NCBI RefSeq assembly: GCF_019455445.1
Contig: NZ_JAHWUS010000003.1
Span: 434,001-498,000 of the forward strand
Direction of reading: 5' to 3'
Source of the DNA: Pseudaquidulcibacter saccharophilus
Lineage (GTDB): Bacteria; Pseudomonadota; Alphaproteobacteria; Caulobacterales; Aquidulcibacteraceae
Length of the DNA stretch: 64,000 nucleotides
A model generated the notes under the pieces. It ran no database searches, was not told the origin of the DNA, and saw nothing but the letters and a program-made list of their open reading frames with translations. Below are positions 7,436 through 15,794 of the stretch, piece after piece (within the stretch, counting starts at the first letter, position 1; every line of letters starts with the position of its first letter). Both the position numbers and the translations under genes were made by a program.

Positions 7436-8209
7436 ATGTCTAAATATACCGAAGAAACTGTTTTATCCGTTAAACACTATACTGACCGTCTTTTTACCTT
7501 CTCTACGACCCGCAAACCATCTTTCCGCTTCCGCTCTGGCGAATTTGTGATGATTGGTCTTATGATTAATGATAAGCCTGTTATGCGCGCTTATTCAATT
7601 GCATCACCGGAATGGGATGAGAAGTTGGATTTTTATTCAATCAAAGTACCTGATGGCCCATTAACGCAGCATTTAGCAAATATCGAGGTTGGCGACAAAA
7701 TCTTGGTTGGTCTAAAAGGGACGGGGACTTTGGTTCTTGATGCACTTTTACCTGGCAAGCGCCTTTATATGCTTGCAACTGGAACCGGTATTGCACCTTT
7801 CGCATCGTTAATCCGTGATCCTGTTACTTATGAACATTATGATCAAGTAATTCTGACCCAAACCTGCCGTGAAGTTGCCGAATTACAGTATGGCTATGAT
7901 TTGGTAAAAGAATCGATGGATGACCCATTGGTTGGCGAATATCTTCAGGCTGGTAAACTTATTCATGATGCTGCCGCCACCCGCGAACCGCACACCCATA
8001 CCCGCCGTTTGACCGAACGTGTTGCCGATGGCAGCTTCTTTAGCGATTATGGCCTGCCTGAATTCAACCCAGAAACCGACCGCGCAATGATTTGCGGCTC
8101 TTTGGCCATGAGTATTGATTTCAAAAAAATGTTCGAAGATCGCGGCTTTACTGAAGGTTCGGTTTCAAGCCCTGGACAATTTGTTTATGAGAAGTCGTTT
8201 GTAGGGTAA
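7436..8209 (+). CDS. fpr: Ferredoxin/flavodoxin-NADP+ reductase
   Basis: 257-residue FAD enzyme exchanging electrons between NADPH and ferredoxin or flavodoxin in the cytoplasm. It shows the FAD-binding motif RAYSIASP (about residues 52-59), the NADP-binding GTGIAPFASL, the MICGSLAM segment and the C-terminal VYEKSFVG that caps the flavin in the bacterial subclass. Length and motif order match the bacterial Fpr family. It is monocistronic with a 163-base upstream gap and is followed by a structured element and a terminator. Confidence 0.93.
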   Translation: MSKYTEETVLSVKHYTDRLFTFSTTRKPSFRFRSGEFVMIGLMINDKPVMRAYSIASPEWDEKLDFYSIKVPDGPLTQHLANIEVGDKILVGLKGTGTLVLDALLPGKRLYMLATGTGIAPFASLIRDPVTYEHYDQVILTQTCREVAELQYGYDLVKESMDDPLVGEYLQAGKLIHDAAATREPHTHTRRLTERVADGSFFSDYGLPEFNPETDRAMICGSLAMSIDFKKMFEDRGFTEGSVSSPGQFVYEKSFVG

Positions 8210-8215
8210 CCAACT

Positions 8216-8330
8216 CAACTCGCCACCCTCGCGGCAATATTTAAAAATTTGCGTGGCAAATTTGCTCTTCGATTCTACGGAAAAGTCTGCAACTTTTCCT
8301 ATCTCATCGCGCCGCTCACTCAGCGAGTTG
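8216..8330. repeat. Structured multi-hairpin element downstream of fpr
   Basis: Three nested or successive inverted repeats are visible. The outer arms are CAACTCGC (8216-8223) and GCGAGTTG (8323-8330). Inside are hairpin 8245-8263 (AAATTTGC, loop GTG, GCAAATTT) and hairpin 8279-8299 (GGAAAAGT, 5-base loop, ACTTTTCC). The cloverleaf-like layout resembles intergenic palindromic repeat elements found in several proteobacteria. No second full copy was found in this window. The reverse strand carries a 72-codon open frame through it, which I consider incidental. Confidence 0.5.
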
Positions 8331-8391
8331 GGAAAATCGGACAAAAATAATCGAAAAGCGTGGTTTTTGATTATTTTTGACATATCATTTT

Positions 8392-8418
8392 AAAAGGCTT
8401 GCCGTTGGCAAGCCTTTT
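8392..8418 (+). terminator. Intrinsic terminator
   Basis: A 12-bp perfect stem AAAAGGCTTGCC/GGCAAGCCTTTT with a 3-base loop, flanked by A and T runs. It can act in either direction and most likely ends fpr transcription. Confidence 0.8.
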
Positions 8419-8522
8419 GTTAATTGCAAGATTGGCTTTAAATTTAATGATTTCATATAAAAAGATAAAACTAAAATCATTTTATCAAGCTAAAATTAGT
8501 CAATCTATTGTTGAATGCAACT

Positions 8523-8930
8523 ATGGATTGGTTACGCATAAAATTAAGACGGTTACATTGGTTTTGGGCAAAGTCGTCTAGCGAAAATTTTATCTGGAGG
8601 CATAAGCATCCTATCGCTAGCACAATTATCGATGTAATAGTTTGGTCGATAATTTTTCTAATTTTATTCGTGACATTTGATAATCGGCACAAGATAACGC
8701 AGGCTTTTAATGATACTTTTTCCCAAAGCAAACAGTTTGTTTCAGGTTTATATTCTAAAAAATATATAAAGCCATTCGTGCGTGAAATGAGGGATTATTA
8801 TCCTGATTGTGATGCTGCACACCAAGATAATATTTATAATATACATACTTGGGAAAAAGCATATCGTTCTGAGTTAGACAGCGATAGTGACGGATTAGCG
8901 TGTGAGCCGTACCTTGGAAAAAAATTCTAA
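8523..8930 (+). CDS. Membrane-anchored Excalibur calcium-binding domain protein
   Basis: About 135 residues. One hydrophobic segment (ASTIIDVIVWSIIFLILFV, about residues 33-51) predicts a membrane anchor. The C-terminus holds an Excalibur-type motif: YPDCDAAHQDNIYNI, then YRSELDSDSDGLACEPYL with the DxDxDG calcium loop and a paired Cys. Such domains are often found in extracellular or envelope proteins, sometimes nucleases. Function here is unknown. I prefer the ATG at 8523 over the TTG at 8508. Its stop overlaps the stop of the convergent gene by 3 bases. Confidence 0.75.
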   Translation: MDWLRIKLRRLHWFWAKSSSENFIWRHKHPIASTIIDVIVWSIIFLILFVTFDNRHKITQAFNDTFSQSKQFVSGLYSKKYIKPFVREMRDYYPDCDAAHQDNIYNIHTWEKAYRSELDSDSDGLACEPYLGKKF

Positions 8931-9499
8931 ACTATTCCCACGACCTTAACCTCATTCCAACGCTTAATCGTTGAATTAACCTTGTCGATGCGGTTTTCGG
9001 TCTGCCCGCGTTTTGGATTGGGGCGCATAACCATATTGAAAATATCATCAAGCCCGAAAGGTGCTGCAATTGAAATACTGTCATCATCTTCAAGCCGTAT
9101 TGCAACCGCGTGCGCAAAGCATAAATAACGTTCCAACCCTTCGTCGGTATGCGTAAGGGGCGCGTATTCACAGCCAAATTTATCCTTAAACCATAAATGC
9201 ACGCGCGCTTGATTGCGAACTTCAACCAAATCACGTAAGTCCGCGGGCAGGGCGGCGGCAATTTTCTTAATCCAGACGTCTTCGGCATCGTATGATGTGT
9301 CGGGGTCAAAATAGGCAACGTCATAATCCTTTATACCGTAATCGGGGTCACGACCTGTTAAATGGTTGAAAACCGTGCCATAAACCGCACCCGAAACAAT
9401 CCGCCATTGCGGCAATTTTGCCGCGCGGCAGGTTTCAAGGACGGTCATTAATTTTGGACTTTTGCGGACTATATCGATTAATTGTTTTTCGTAATTCAT
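8927..9499 (-). CDS. COG3575 / DUF925-type nucleotidyltransferase family protein
   Basis: 190 residues that match the uncharacterised nucleotidyltransferase-like family common in Alphaproteobacteria. Signature stretches are WRIVSGAVYGTVFNHLTG, GIKDYDVAYFDPDTSYDAED, VEVRNQARVHLWF and the C-terminal APFGLDDIFNMVMRPNPK. The conserved Asp pair (DYDVAYFD) is consistent with a metal-binding nucleotidyltransferase site. The substrate is unknown. It is divergent from thyA with a 41-base gap to the chosen thyA start and convergent with the Excalibur gene. Confidence 0.85.
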   Translation of the reverse strand: MNYEKQLIDIVRKSPKLMTVLETCRAAKLPQWRIVSGAVYGTVFNHLTGRDPDYGIKDYDVAYFDPDTSYDAEDVWIKKIAAALPADLRDLVEVRNQARVHLWFKDKFGCEYAPLTHTDEGLERYLCFAHAVAIRLEDDDSISIAAPFGLDDIFNMVMRPNPKRGQTENRIDKVNSTIKRWNEVKVVGIV

Positions 9500-9540
9500 A
9501 AGGCTTGTTCAAACTTGGTAATTTTATGTATAGTCAGGCT

Positions 9541-10359
9541 ATGCTAAACGATTCTCATCCTGACATCATCTATCAAAATCTGTTGCGTGACATTCTTGCA
9601 AACGGGCAAAAACGTGAAGACCGCACCGGCGTTGGTACAATTGGTGTGTTTGGGCGCCAGATGCGTTTTGATTTGTCAGAGGGCTTTCCGCTTTTGACCA
9701 CCAAAAAGCTTCATACCAAAAGCATTTTTGTTGAATTGCTTTGGTTTTTGCGTGGGCTTACCAATGTAAAATGGCTGCAAGAACGTGGCTGTACGATTTG
9801 GGATGAATGGGCCGATGAAAATGGTGATTTGGGTCCGGTTTATGGGAAGCAATGGCGCTCTTGGGCTGCACCAAATGGTGAAACAATTGATCAGGTTAAA
9901 AAGCTGATTGATGGATTGAAAAACAATCCATTCTCACGCCGCCATATCATAAGTGCTTGGAACCCTGCGGATGTTGATGATATGGCCTTGCCGCCATGCC
10001 ATTTATTGTTTCAGTTTTATGTTTCGGTTGATGGAAAATTATCGTGCCAATTATACCAACGTTCTGCCGATGTTTTCCTTGGCGTACCGTTTAATATAGC
10101 TTCATATGCGCTTTTGACCGCGATGGTGGCACAGGTGGTTGGGTTAAGACCGGGGGATTTCGTGCATACATTGGGCGATGCACATATCTACCTTAACCAC
10201 CTTGATCAGGTTGATTTACAATTGTCGCGCACGCCATTTGCTTTGCCAACACTAGAATTGAATCCAGATATTAAAGAAATCGACGGGTTTGAACTCGAAG
10301 ATATAAAAATAATCGGCTACGAATCGCATCCAACCATAAAAGCACCGATTGCAGTTTAA
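9541..10359 (+). CDS. thyA: Thymidylate synthase ThyA
   Basis: Converts dUMP to dTMP using methylene-tetrahydrofolate. It carries [19 protein letters not shown] near the N-terminus, the folate/dUMP segment [21 protein letters not shown], catalytic Cys153 in [12 protein letters not shown], and [20 protein letters not shown]. The C-terminus ends PIAV, as the family requires for closure. I chose the ATG at 9541 because it gives the normal N-terminal length. In-frame starts at 9505 and 9526 would add 5-12 residues. No folA follows it. Confidence 0.95.
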   Translation: MLNDSHPDIIYQNLLRDILANGQKREDRTGVGTIGVFGRQMRFDLSEGFPLLTTKKLHTKSIFVELLWFLRGLTNVKWLQERGCTIWDEWADENGDLGPVYGKQWRSWAAPNGETIDQVKKLIDGLKNNPFSRRHIISAWNPADVDDMALPPCHLLFQFYVSVDGKLSCQLYQRSADVFLGVPFNIASYALLTAMVAQVVGLRPGDFVHTLGDAHIYLNHLDQVDLQLSRTPFALPTLELNPDIKEIDGFELEDIKIIGYESHPTIKAPIAV

Positions 10360-10518
10360 TTAATCAACACTTTCATGTGGGGTGGCGAATTGCGAAGTTT
10401 TAACGGATTTGTCGTCATGGATTCGTATGCCGTCATAGGATGCGGTGATAAAGGCAGCAGCCGTTATCGCGCTTGCTAAAAGCATTCCTAAAAATAAGGC
10501 GACCCACCTTTTGCGCAA
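10360..10518 (-). CDS. Possible small single-pass membrane protein
   Basis: A 52-residue open frame starting with TTG at 10518: a basic start (RKRW), a hydrophobic helix of about 20 residues (VALFLGMLLASAITAAAFIT) and a short polar tail ending HESVD. The frame looks protein-like and lies exactly between the thyA stop and the dsbD terminator. Against it, there is no ATG at the beginning, no clear ribosome binding site and a terminator just upstream. I do not recognise a family. Confidence 0.35.
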   Translation of the reverse strand: MRKRWVALFLGMLLASAITAAAFITASYDGIRIHDDKSVKTSQFATPHESVD

Positions 10519-10553
10519 TTAAAAATCCCCTAAACACACCGATTTAGAGGATT
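10518..10553 (-). terminator. Terminator of the dsbD-like gene
   Basis: An 11-bp imperfect stem (AATCCTCTAAA with TTTAGGGGATT on the minus strand, one wobble) with an 8-base loop lies at 10524-10553. It is followed on the minus strand by TTTTTAA. It begins at the last codons of the gene. Confidence 0.7.
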
Positions 10554-12630
10554 ACTTACCCTCCACGGCATTGATAACAATCTGCGGTGTCAAAAGCTGC
10601 GGTAAAATCACAGGTTCTTTCTCCGAAGAATGATAAACAAGATACATAGGAACACCTGCGCGTCCATGTGACGAAAGCGCGCGCGCGATTATGTCGTCCT
10701 TTTTGGTCCAGTCGGCGACAAGAAATTCAACGTTTTTATCCTTAAATACCTGCTGTACTTTTTCGTTTTTAAGCGCGGTGGATTCATTCACTTTGCAGGT
10801 AATGCACCAATCGGCGGTGAAATCGACAAACACGATTTTACCTTCTGAAAGTGCGGTCTTAACTGCTTCTTCTGACCATGGTTTATAATCAGCTTTTTGT
10901 GCAACTTGGGCATTTGCTTTTGGGGTAAAATAATAACCAATGCCAACTGCCGCCAATAATGAAATCGCTACGAAGCCAAGTTTTTGAATATTTTGCTTTA
11001 GGGTAAAATGAAGAATCAATGCGCTAAAGATACCAAGAATGATGGCGGCGATAATGCCTATTACCCCAGTGGTCGCACTTAAAACCCAAATCAACCAACC
11101 AGCAGTTAGAAACATTGGAATCGCCAAAACCTTTTTAAATGCATCAAGCCAAGGGCCAGGTTTTGGTAATTTATTCAAAAGGCTAGGGGCGAATGTTAAT
11201 ACCATAAATGGCAATGCGAACCCAATACCCAATGCAATAAATACTAACAAGCCGATTATTGCCGGCTGTGTTGCGGCAAACCCCAATGCCACGCCCATAA
11301 AAGGTGCTGTACACGGGGATGCAACCAAAACCGCAAGTATGCCAGAAAACAAAGCGCCAGCACGGCCAGATTGGTTACCCAGGCCAGCGCCAACGCCTTG
11401 AAGGCTTGTACCAATTTCAAACATGCCCAATAAATTAAAGCCAACTGCAAATATAAGTGCGATTAGGAACATCAAGAAGACAGGGCTTTGTAATTGGAAG
11501 CCCCAACCAACGGCCGCCCCGAAGGCTTTTAGCGCGAATATAAGGCCGCCAAGAATGGTGAACGTAACCAAGACACCAACGAAGTAAAATACGCCATATT
11601 CTTTTGCGTGATTATGTTCTTTGTGGGCGATTTTGGTAAGCCCGAATATCTTCATAGCCAAAATTGGGAATACGCATGGCATAAGGTTTAAAATAATGCC
11701 GCCAAAAAAGGCGAAAAGCATTGATTGGAATAGGATGGCAAGGTTTAAGCTAGCGTGTGGTTTTTGTCCGAATGTCCCCACAAGTTTTTGCCCGTTATTT
11801 GCGGCGGTAATTTCATAAACTTTTTTGCCAGAATTAGTTTCAACCTCAATAAGGCCTTTTATTTCCGTCGGTAGTTGTGCGGGCAATGACATGGATGGGG
11901 TAAGGTAAATCCCCATTCCTTTATCGCCAACTGTTACTTCTTGTGCTGCGGCATGGTTGATTAATGCACCGCCAGAAATTTCATATGGAAAGAAATATGC
12001 GGTCTTAATTTTGGCAAGTTCAGGGTTTTCTATGCCAATAAATAAACGTTCGCCATCTTTAACAATGGTTGATTTGTAATTGGTCAATTGTTTTGGAAGT
12101 GCCGCTAGTGCCTTGTCGATAATAGCCTTGTCGGCGGCATCTTTGTGTGTGCCAACTTTTAGATTAAGATTTACAACACCATCGCCTGGTACACAGGTGT
12201 CTTTGCATTCAAGCCATGCAACATCACCTTTTAAAACTAAATCACCTTTGAAATCTTTGGGAACAGTCACTTTTACCGGTAAAATAACTTCACCATCATA
12301 ACCATAATTGATAAACTCAGCATATGGTAGGCGTTTGGGAATTGCCCATTCAATTGCGCCGACTTCTACCCCATTTGGCGCGGTCCATTCAATTGTGGTA
12401 GGATCACCAACATCACCAAAGTTTCGCCAATAAGTATGCCATTCAGGCGCGATTTTTTGTTTTAATGCAATATAAAAACTTTCACCCGGTGCAACGGTTT
12501 CGGCGCTTGATAAAAGACTAATCTCAACATTCTGGCTTTTGGATTGTGCGAACCCAGAAAGTGGAAAAAATGCACAAATAAGCGACAAAATGACAAAAGC
12601 GATAGGTTTAATATAATTTTTATGCAACAT
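10552..12630 (-). CDS. Thiol:disulfide interchange protein, DsbD/ScsB family
   Basis: 692 residues that carry reducing power from cytoplasmic thioredoxin to the periplasm. A Sec signal (to about residue 28) precedes a periplasmic alpha domain with a Cys pair in WLECKDTCVPG. The membrane beta domain has about eight helices and the two conserved Cys in NLMPCVFPILAMKIFG and ASPCTAPFMGVALG. The C-terminal gamma domain is thioredoxin-like with FVDFTADWCITCKVNE. The long N-terminal domain is closer to the ScsB/DUF255-type layout than to classical E. coli DsbD (565 residues). Partners may include periplasmic isomerases or copper-handling proteins; none is adjacent. Confidence 0.88.
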   Translation of the reverse strand: MLHKNYIKPIAFVILSLICAFFPLSGFAQSKSQNVEISLLSSAETVAPGESFYIALKQKIAPEWHTYWRNFGDVGDPTTIEWTAPNGVEVGAIEWAIPKRLPYAEFINYGYDGEVILPVKVTVPKDFKGDLVLKGDVAWLECKDTCVPGDGVVNLNLKVGTHKDAADKAIIDKALAALPKQLTNYKSTIVKDGERLFIGIENPELAKIKTAYFFPYEISGGALINHAAAQEVTVGDKGMGIYLTPSMSLPAQLPTEIKGLIEVETNSGKKVYEITAANNGQKLVGTFGQKPHASLNLAILFQSMLFAFFGGIILNLMPCVFPILAMKIFGLTKIAHKEHNHAKEYGVFYFVGVLVTFTILGGLIFALKAFGAAVGWGFQLQSPVFLMFLIALIFAVGFNLLGMFEIGTSLQGVGAGLGNQSGRAGALFSGILAVLVASPCTAPFMGVALGFAATQPAIIGLLVFIALGIGFALPFMVLTFAPSLLNKLPKPGPWLDAFKKVLAIPMFLTAGWLIWVLSATTGVIGIIAAIILGIFSALILHFTLKQNIQKLGFVAISLLAAVGIGYYFTPKANAQVAQKADYKPWSEEAVKTALSEGKIVFVDFTADWCITCKVNESTALKNEKVQQVFKDKNVEFLVADWTKKDDIIARALSSHGRAGVPMYLVYHSSEKEPVILPQLLTPQIVINAVEGK

Positions 12631-12732
12631 TCGTTATAGATAAGCGATTTATTTACAAAAATCTATTTATAAGACTGGCAAAATTTTTTCTTTATCACTT
12701 GTTTATAAAAATAAAGAACTGGATGAGGTTAG

Positions 12733-13191
12733 ATGGCAATTTTACCCCGAACTCCCGATTGGTATTTTGAAGACATCATTGTTGGCAGATCATATGATTT
12801 CGGCGCGGAAGAAATTACCGCTGATGATATCGCATTAATCCATGAAAAATTTGCCCCCGACCTTCCTAATAAGGCCAGTGAGAAGGGGCTTGAGCACCGT
12901 GGACCACGTGCAGCTGAATCCCATGTCTATGCCGTTTGGCGGAAAATGTTGTTTGATGAAACACGTTCTTGGCCAATTGTGAAAAGACTGGCGCAAGATA
13001 ATTTGCGTTTTTATCGTTCTTGCTATGCGGGTGATAAACTTCATGTCAGATTAACCTTCTTGTCGCTTGAAGATAGAACCGGTGACGAGGGGGTTTTAGT
13101 TGCAAGTAATGAAGTTCTTGATGAAGACGAATTATTGGTTATGAGCGTTTTGACAAGGTCATTAATCGCTAAAAGACCTAAAAATCCATAA
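12733..13191 (+). CDS. MaoC-like hot-dog domain protein
   Basis: 152 residues with a MaoC/(R)-hydratase-like hot-dog fold: YFEDIIVGRSYDFGAEEITADDIALIHEKFAP near the start, ESHVYAVWRKML in the middle, then VRLTFLSLEDR and a strand-rich end. The canonical hydratase Asp/His dyad region is divergent, so hydratase activity is uncertain. It probably acts on an acyl-CoA or acyl-thioester. It starts with ATG after AGGTTAG, 7 bases upstream, and is divergent from the dsbD-like gene. Confidence 0.7.
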   Translation: MAILPRTPDWYFEDIIVGRSYDFGAEEITADDIALIHEKFAPDLPNKASEKGLEHRGPRAAESHVYAVWRKMLFDETRSWPIVKRLAQDNLRFYRSCYAGDKLHVRLTFLSLEDRTGDEGVLVASNEVLDEDELLVMSVLTRSLIAKRPKNP

Positions 13192-13590
13192 TTTGCATAA
13201 GCCATTGCAAAAATTAGCATTTTTTTCTCGCGACAGGTTGACGCACCATGCCTTGGCTGTGAAATTAACCTGTATTTTTAATGCAAGATTGTCTGTGTTT
13301 TATAAATTTTTCTAATTCTACAAAAAACCTTTATTAGTAAGGGGTTTTCGTTTATTTGGGAATTGTTTTATAAAAATGTGCTACTCATTGGTAACAATAT
13401 TTTAAAAGAATCTCTGCACTTTTTTTTTAAGTTAAATTTTTATATTTGGAAGCGCTCTTAATTTGGGGCTAAAATACAAGTTATTATATAAACATATTTT
13501 TAACTTTGTTGCCCCAGTTTGTAAAAAATATACAATTTTTCAATTGTTTAAGATTTCTTTTGTAATTTAATTGTACCAGGTTTTTTGTAG
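13192..13590. other. Non-coding gap before the hybrid kinase
   Basis: 399 bases, very AT-rich, with no plausible gene. It contains the 16-base sequence CGACAGGTTGACGCAC at 13231-13246, which recurs at 18904-18919 upstream of the polysaccharide locus. The kinase promoter must lie here. Confidence 0.6.
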
Positions 13591-15564
13591 ATGACGGCAA
13601 TTGAGTGTGATTGTTATATGCTTGAAGCTCTTATGGCGATTGATGAGTTCGGGCTAATTTTATTAAATGAAGACTTGGAAATTCTAAAGTTTTCAGATGG
13701 TGCCGAAAAAATAATTGCACAACCAAAAGAGACCGTCATCGGCAGAAGTATAAGAGAATTTATCCCATTTGAATTTAAAGAGCAGCACGAAAAATATATT
13801 TCAGAATTTGTAAATAGTAATGAGGAAACGTTAAAAATAACGCGAAACCATTTTATTCCCTTGATGACATTGAATCATGAACTTACCAAGGCTGAATTTA
13901 CAATTTCAAAACATAGGGTTTCTTCGGGACATTTTCTATATTCGGTTATAATCAAAGACATAAGCGACAAAATAAAACTTGAAGAAGATGTAGAGTTATC
14001 GGGAACGCGTTTAAGATCCGCTATTAATGCCGACGAGATGACAATTTTTGAAATTGATTATGAAACCCAGAAAATATCATATTTTGGCGTACTCGAAGAA
14101 TTATTTAAAGATGCTGATACGCCTGCAAAATTCAAAGAATTAATTTTTCAAAAACTATCAAAAAATAGCGCCCAAGAATTATACAACGCATTTAGCGAAC
14201 ATCTTGAAAATAAAATTCCAATTTCACTAGAGATGGAATTGTTAATGGATGACGGTAACAGCAATTGGTTTAATGCCTATGCTGAAATGCTTTATGATGA
14301 TTATGGTAAACGGCTTAAATTTATTGGTGCATTGAAAAACATCACTGAAAGTAAAATTCAGCAAATAAAAATCGAAGAAGAAATTAAAAAGGCACGCGAG
14401 GCTGGCGAAGCAAAAACCAAATTACTTGCGGCCGTAAGCCATGAAATGCGAACGCCTTTAAACGGCATTTTCGGTGGGCTGCAACAGCTTGAATTATTCA
14501 ATTCTAATGCAAAAGAAAGTTCACATATTGGCATGATTGAAAAAAGTGCCAAGAGATTATTGAGTGTGGTTGATGAGATTCTCGGTTTAGAGAATGTCGA
14601 AGAAAACCATGAAGACATATTCGCAAAAGAAATTTCAATTGATGAATTTTGCGAAAAAATGATCCAACAATATGACTCATATTGCAAAACCAAAAAACTA
14701 CGATTTAATGTTATAAATAATTGCGAACAATATAATATAAATCTTAATCAGCATCAGCTTTTGTTAATCGTTGAAAATTTGGTGCAAAATGCAATTAAAT
14801 ATACTCCACAAGGCAGTGTTAATGCCGTTTTTGATCGCAATGAAAACGGGCTTTTAATAGAAATTATTGATACCGGAATTGGCATAAGTGCCGAGAATTT
14901 AAAGGTAATAAATCAAACCCTTTTGAATGGCGATGACAGTTTGCCAGAAAACTTTGCGGGAAGTGGCATTGGCCTTATTGCGGCATATCGACTAATCTGT
15001 AGCATGGGTGGTAATCTTGAAATTATTAGTATTCCAAACGAGGGTACTAATATGCGAATTAACCTTCCTGCGAAATTTAGGGTAAATTCAGGGAATAAGG
15101 TCTGCCACATCCAACATAATGATGTGAACAACGATGATGATAGTGCAGTCTCTGTATTGATTGCCGAAGATAATGATACCAATCAGGCAGTCTTAAAAGC
15201 CTTTATGGATGCAATGAATATTAGAACTAATATTGTTGAAAACGGTCTAGAGGCATTAAATGCGTATATTGTTGGAAATTATGATTTTGTCCTTATGGAT
15301 ATAAAAATGCCAGAAATGGACGGCAAAGAGGCCACCCAAAGAATTAGGCATTATGAAAAAATCAATAAACTTCCACGTCGGCCAATCATTGCGGTAACGG
15401 CAAATGCTTTACCGCAACAGATGGAAGAATATCTTGCTAGTGGAATGGATGCTGTTGTTACAAAACCAATAAGCGCGCCACATCTTTATCAGGCAATCGA
15501 TGACGCAATGGAAACGTGCGACGATTTAAATAGTCAAGCAGAACCATATGCAGCAATTGCATAG
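13591..15564 (+). CDS. Cytoplasmic PAS-domain hybrid sensor histidine kinase
   Basis: 657 residues with no membrane helix. Two PAS-like regions occupy about residues 10-125 and 145-260. They are followed by a HisKA domain with phospho-acceptor His284 (AAVSHEMRTPLNGIFGG), an HATPase domain (N-box VENLVQNAIKYTPQG, G-boxes DTGIGIS and GSGIGL), and a C-terminal receiver domain. The receiver has acidic pair EDND, phospho-acceptor Asp570 (FVLMDIKMPEMDG) and Lys in VTKPIS. It senses an unknown cytoplasmic signal and should pass phosphate to an Hpt protein or another regulator, which is not encoded next to it. It is a single-gene unit. Confidence 0.92.
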   Translation: MTAIECDCYMLEALMAIDEFGLILLNEDLEILKFSDGAEKIIAQPKETVIGRSIREFIPFEFKEQHEKYISEFVNSNEETLKITRNHFIPLMTLNHELTKAEFTISKHRVSSGHFLYSVIIKDISDKIKLEEDVELSGTRLRSAINADEMTIFEIDYETQKISYFGVLEELFKDADTPAKFKELIFQKLSKNSAQELYNAFSEHLENKIPISLEMELLMDDGNSNWFNAYAEMLYDDYGKRLKFIGALKNITESKIQQIKIEEEIKKAREAGEAKTKLLAAVSHEMRTPLNGIFGGLQQLELFNSNAKESSHIGMIEKSAKRLLSVVDEILGLENVEENHEDIFAKEISIDEFCEKMIQQYDSYCKTKKLRFNVINNCEQYNINLNQHQLLLIVENLVQNAIKYTPQGSVNAVFDRNENGLLIEIIDTGIGISAENLKVINQTLLNGDDSLPENFAGSGIGLIAAYRLICSMGGNLEIISIPNEGTNMRINLPAKFRVNSGNKVCHIQHNDVNNDDDSAVSVLIAEDNDTNQAVLKAFMDAMNIRTNIVENGLEALNAYIVGNYDFVLMDIKMPEMDGKEATQRIRHYEKINKLPRRPIIAVTANALPQQMEEYLASGMDAVVTKPISAPHLYQAIDDAMETCDDLNSQAEPYAAIA

Positions 15565-15575
15565 TTTTTGGTGGG

Positions 15576-15609
15576 CAAAAAGATAGCGGCGGTATTACCC
15601 GCCGCTATC
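15576..15609 (-). terminator. Terminator of the cytochrome bd operon
   Basis: A perfect 11-bp stem GATAGCGGCGG/CCGCCGCTATC with a 6-base loop lies at 15582-15609, followed on the minus strand by TTTTTGCC. It sits between the convergent kinase and cydX, closer in polarity to the cyd operon, and may also stop kinase transcripts. Confidence 0.8.
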
Positions 15610-15690
15610 CAATTGCAAAAGAGCGTGTTTTCGTTTTTACCTTTAGGGGTGGTTCAAACCAATTGCTCTAATGCGGGCAATGGAACTTGG

Positions 15691-15777
15691 TTATTCTTCA
15701 CGCTCTAGCCACATCGCGTTTAGAACACCAAACATAAGTGCCATTGCAAGACCTAATATCCATGCGAAATACCACAT
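15691..15777 (-). CDS. cydX: Cytochrome bd small subunit CydX
   Basis: A 28-residue single-helix subunit read from the sequence: MWYFAWILGLAMALMFGVLN followed by AMWLEREE. The start MWYFAWILG and the end NAxWLE are diagnostic of CydX/YbgT. It stabilises the CydAB heme centres in the inner membrane. It is 17 bases downstream of cydB with a GGAAGG sequence before its ATG. Automated callers often miss it because of its size. Confidence 0.92.
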   Translation of the reverse strand: MWYFAWILGLAMALMFGVLNAMWLEREE

Positions 15778-15794
15778 GTTTTTTCCTTCCCTTA

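Noticed and set aside
8165-8383. 72-codon open frame on the minus strand over the structured element
   Set aside because: It overlaps the 3' end of fpr and follows the hairpin arms; the frame is best explained by the palindromic element and has no family match.
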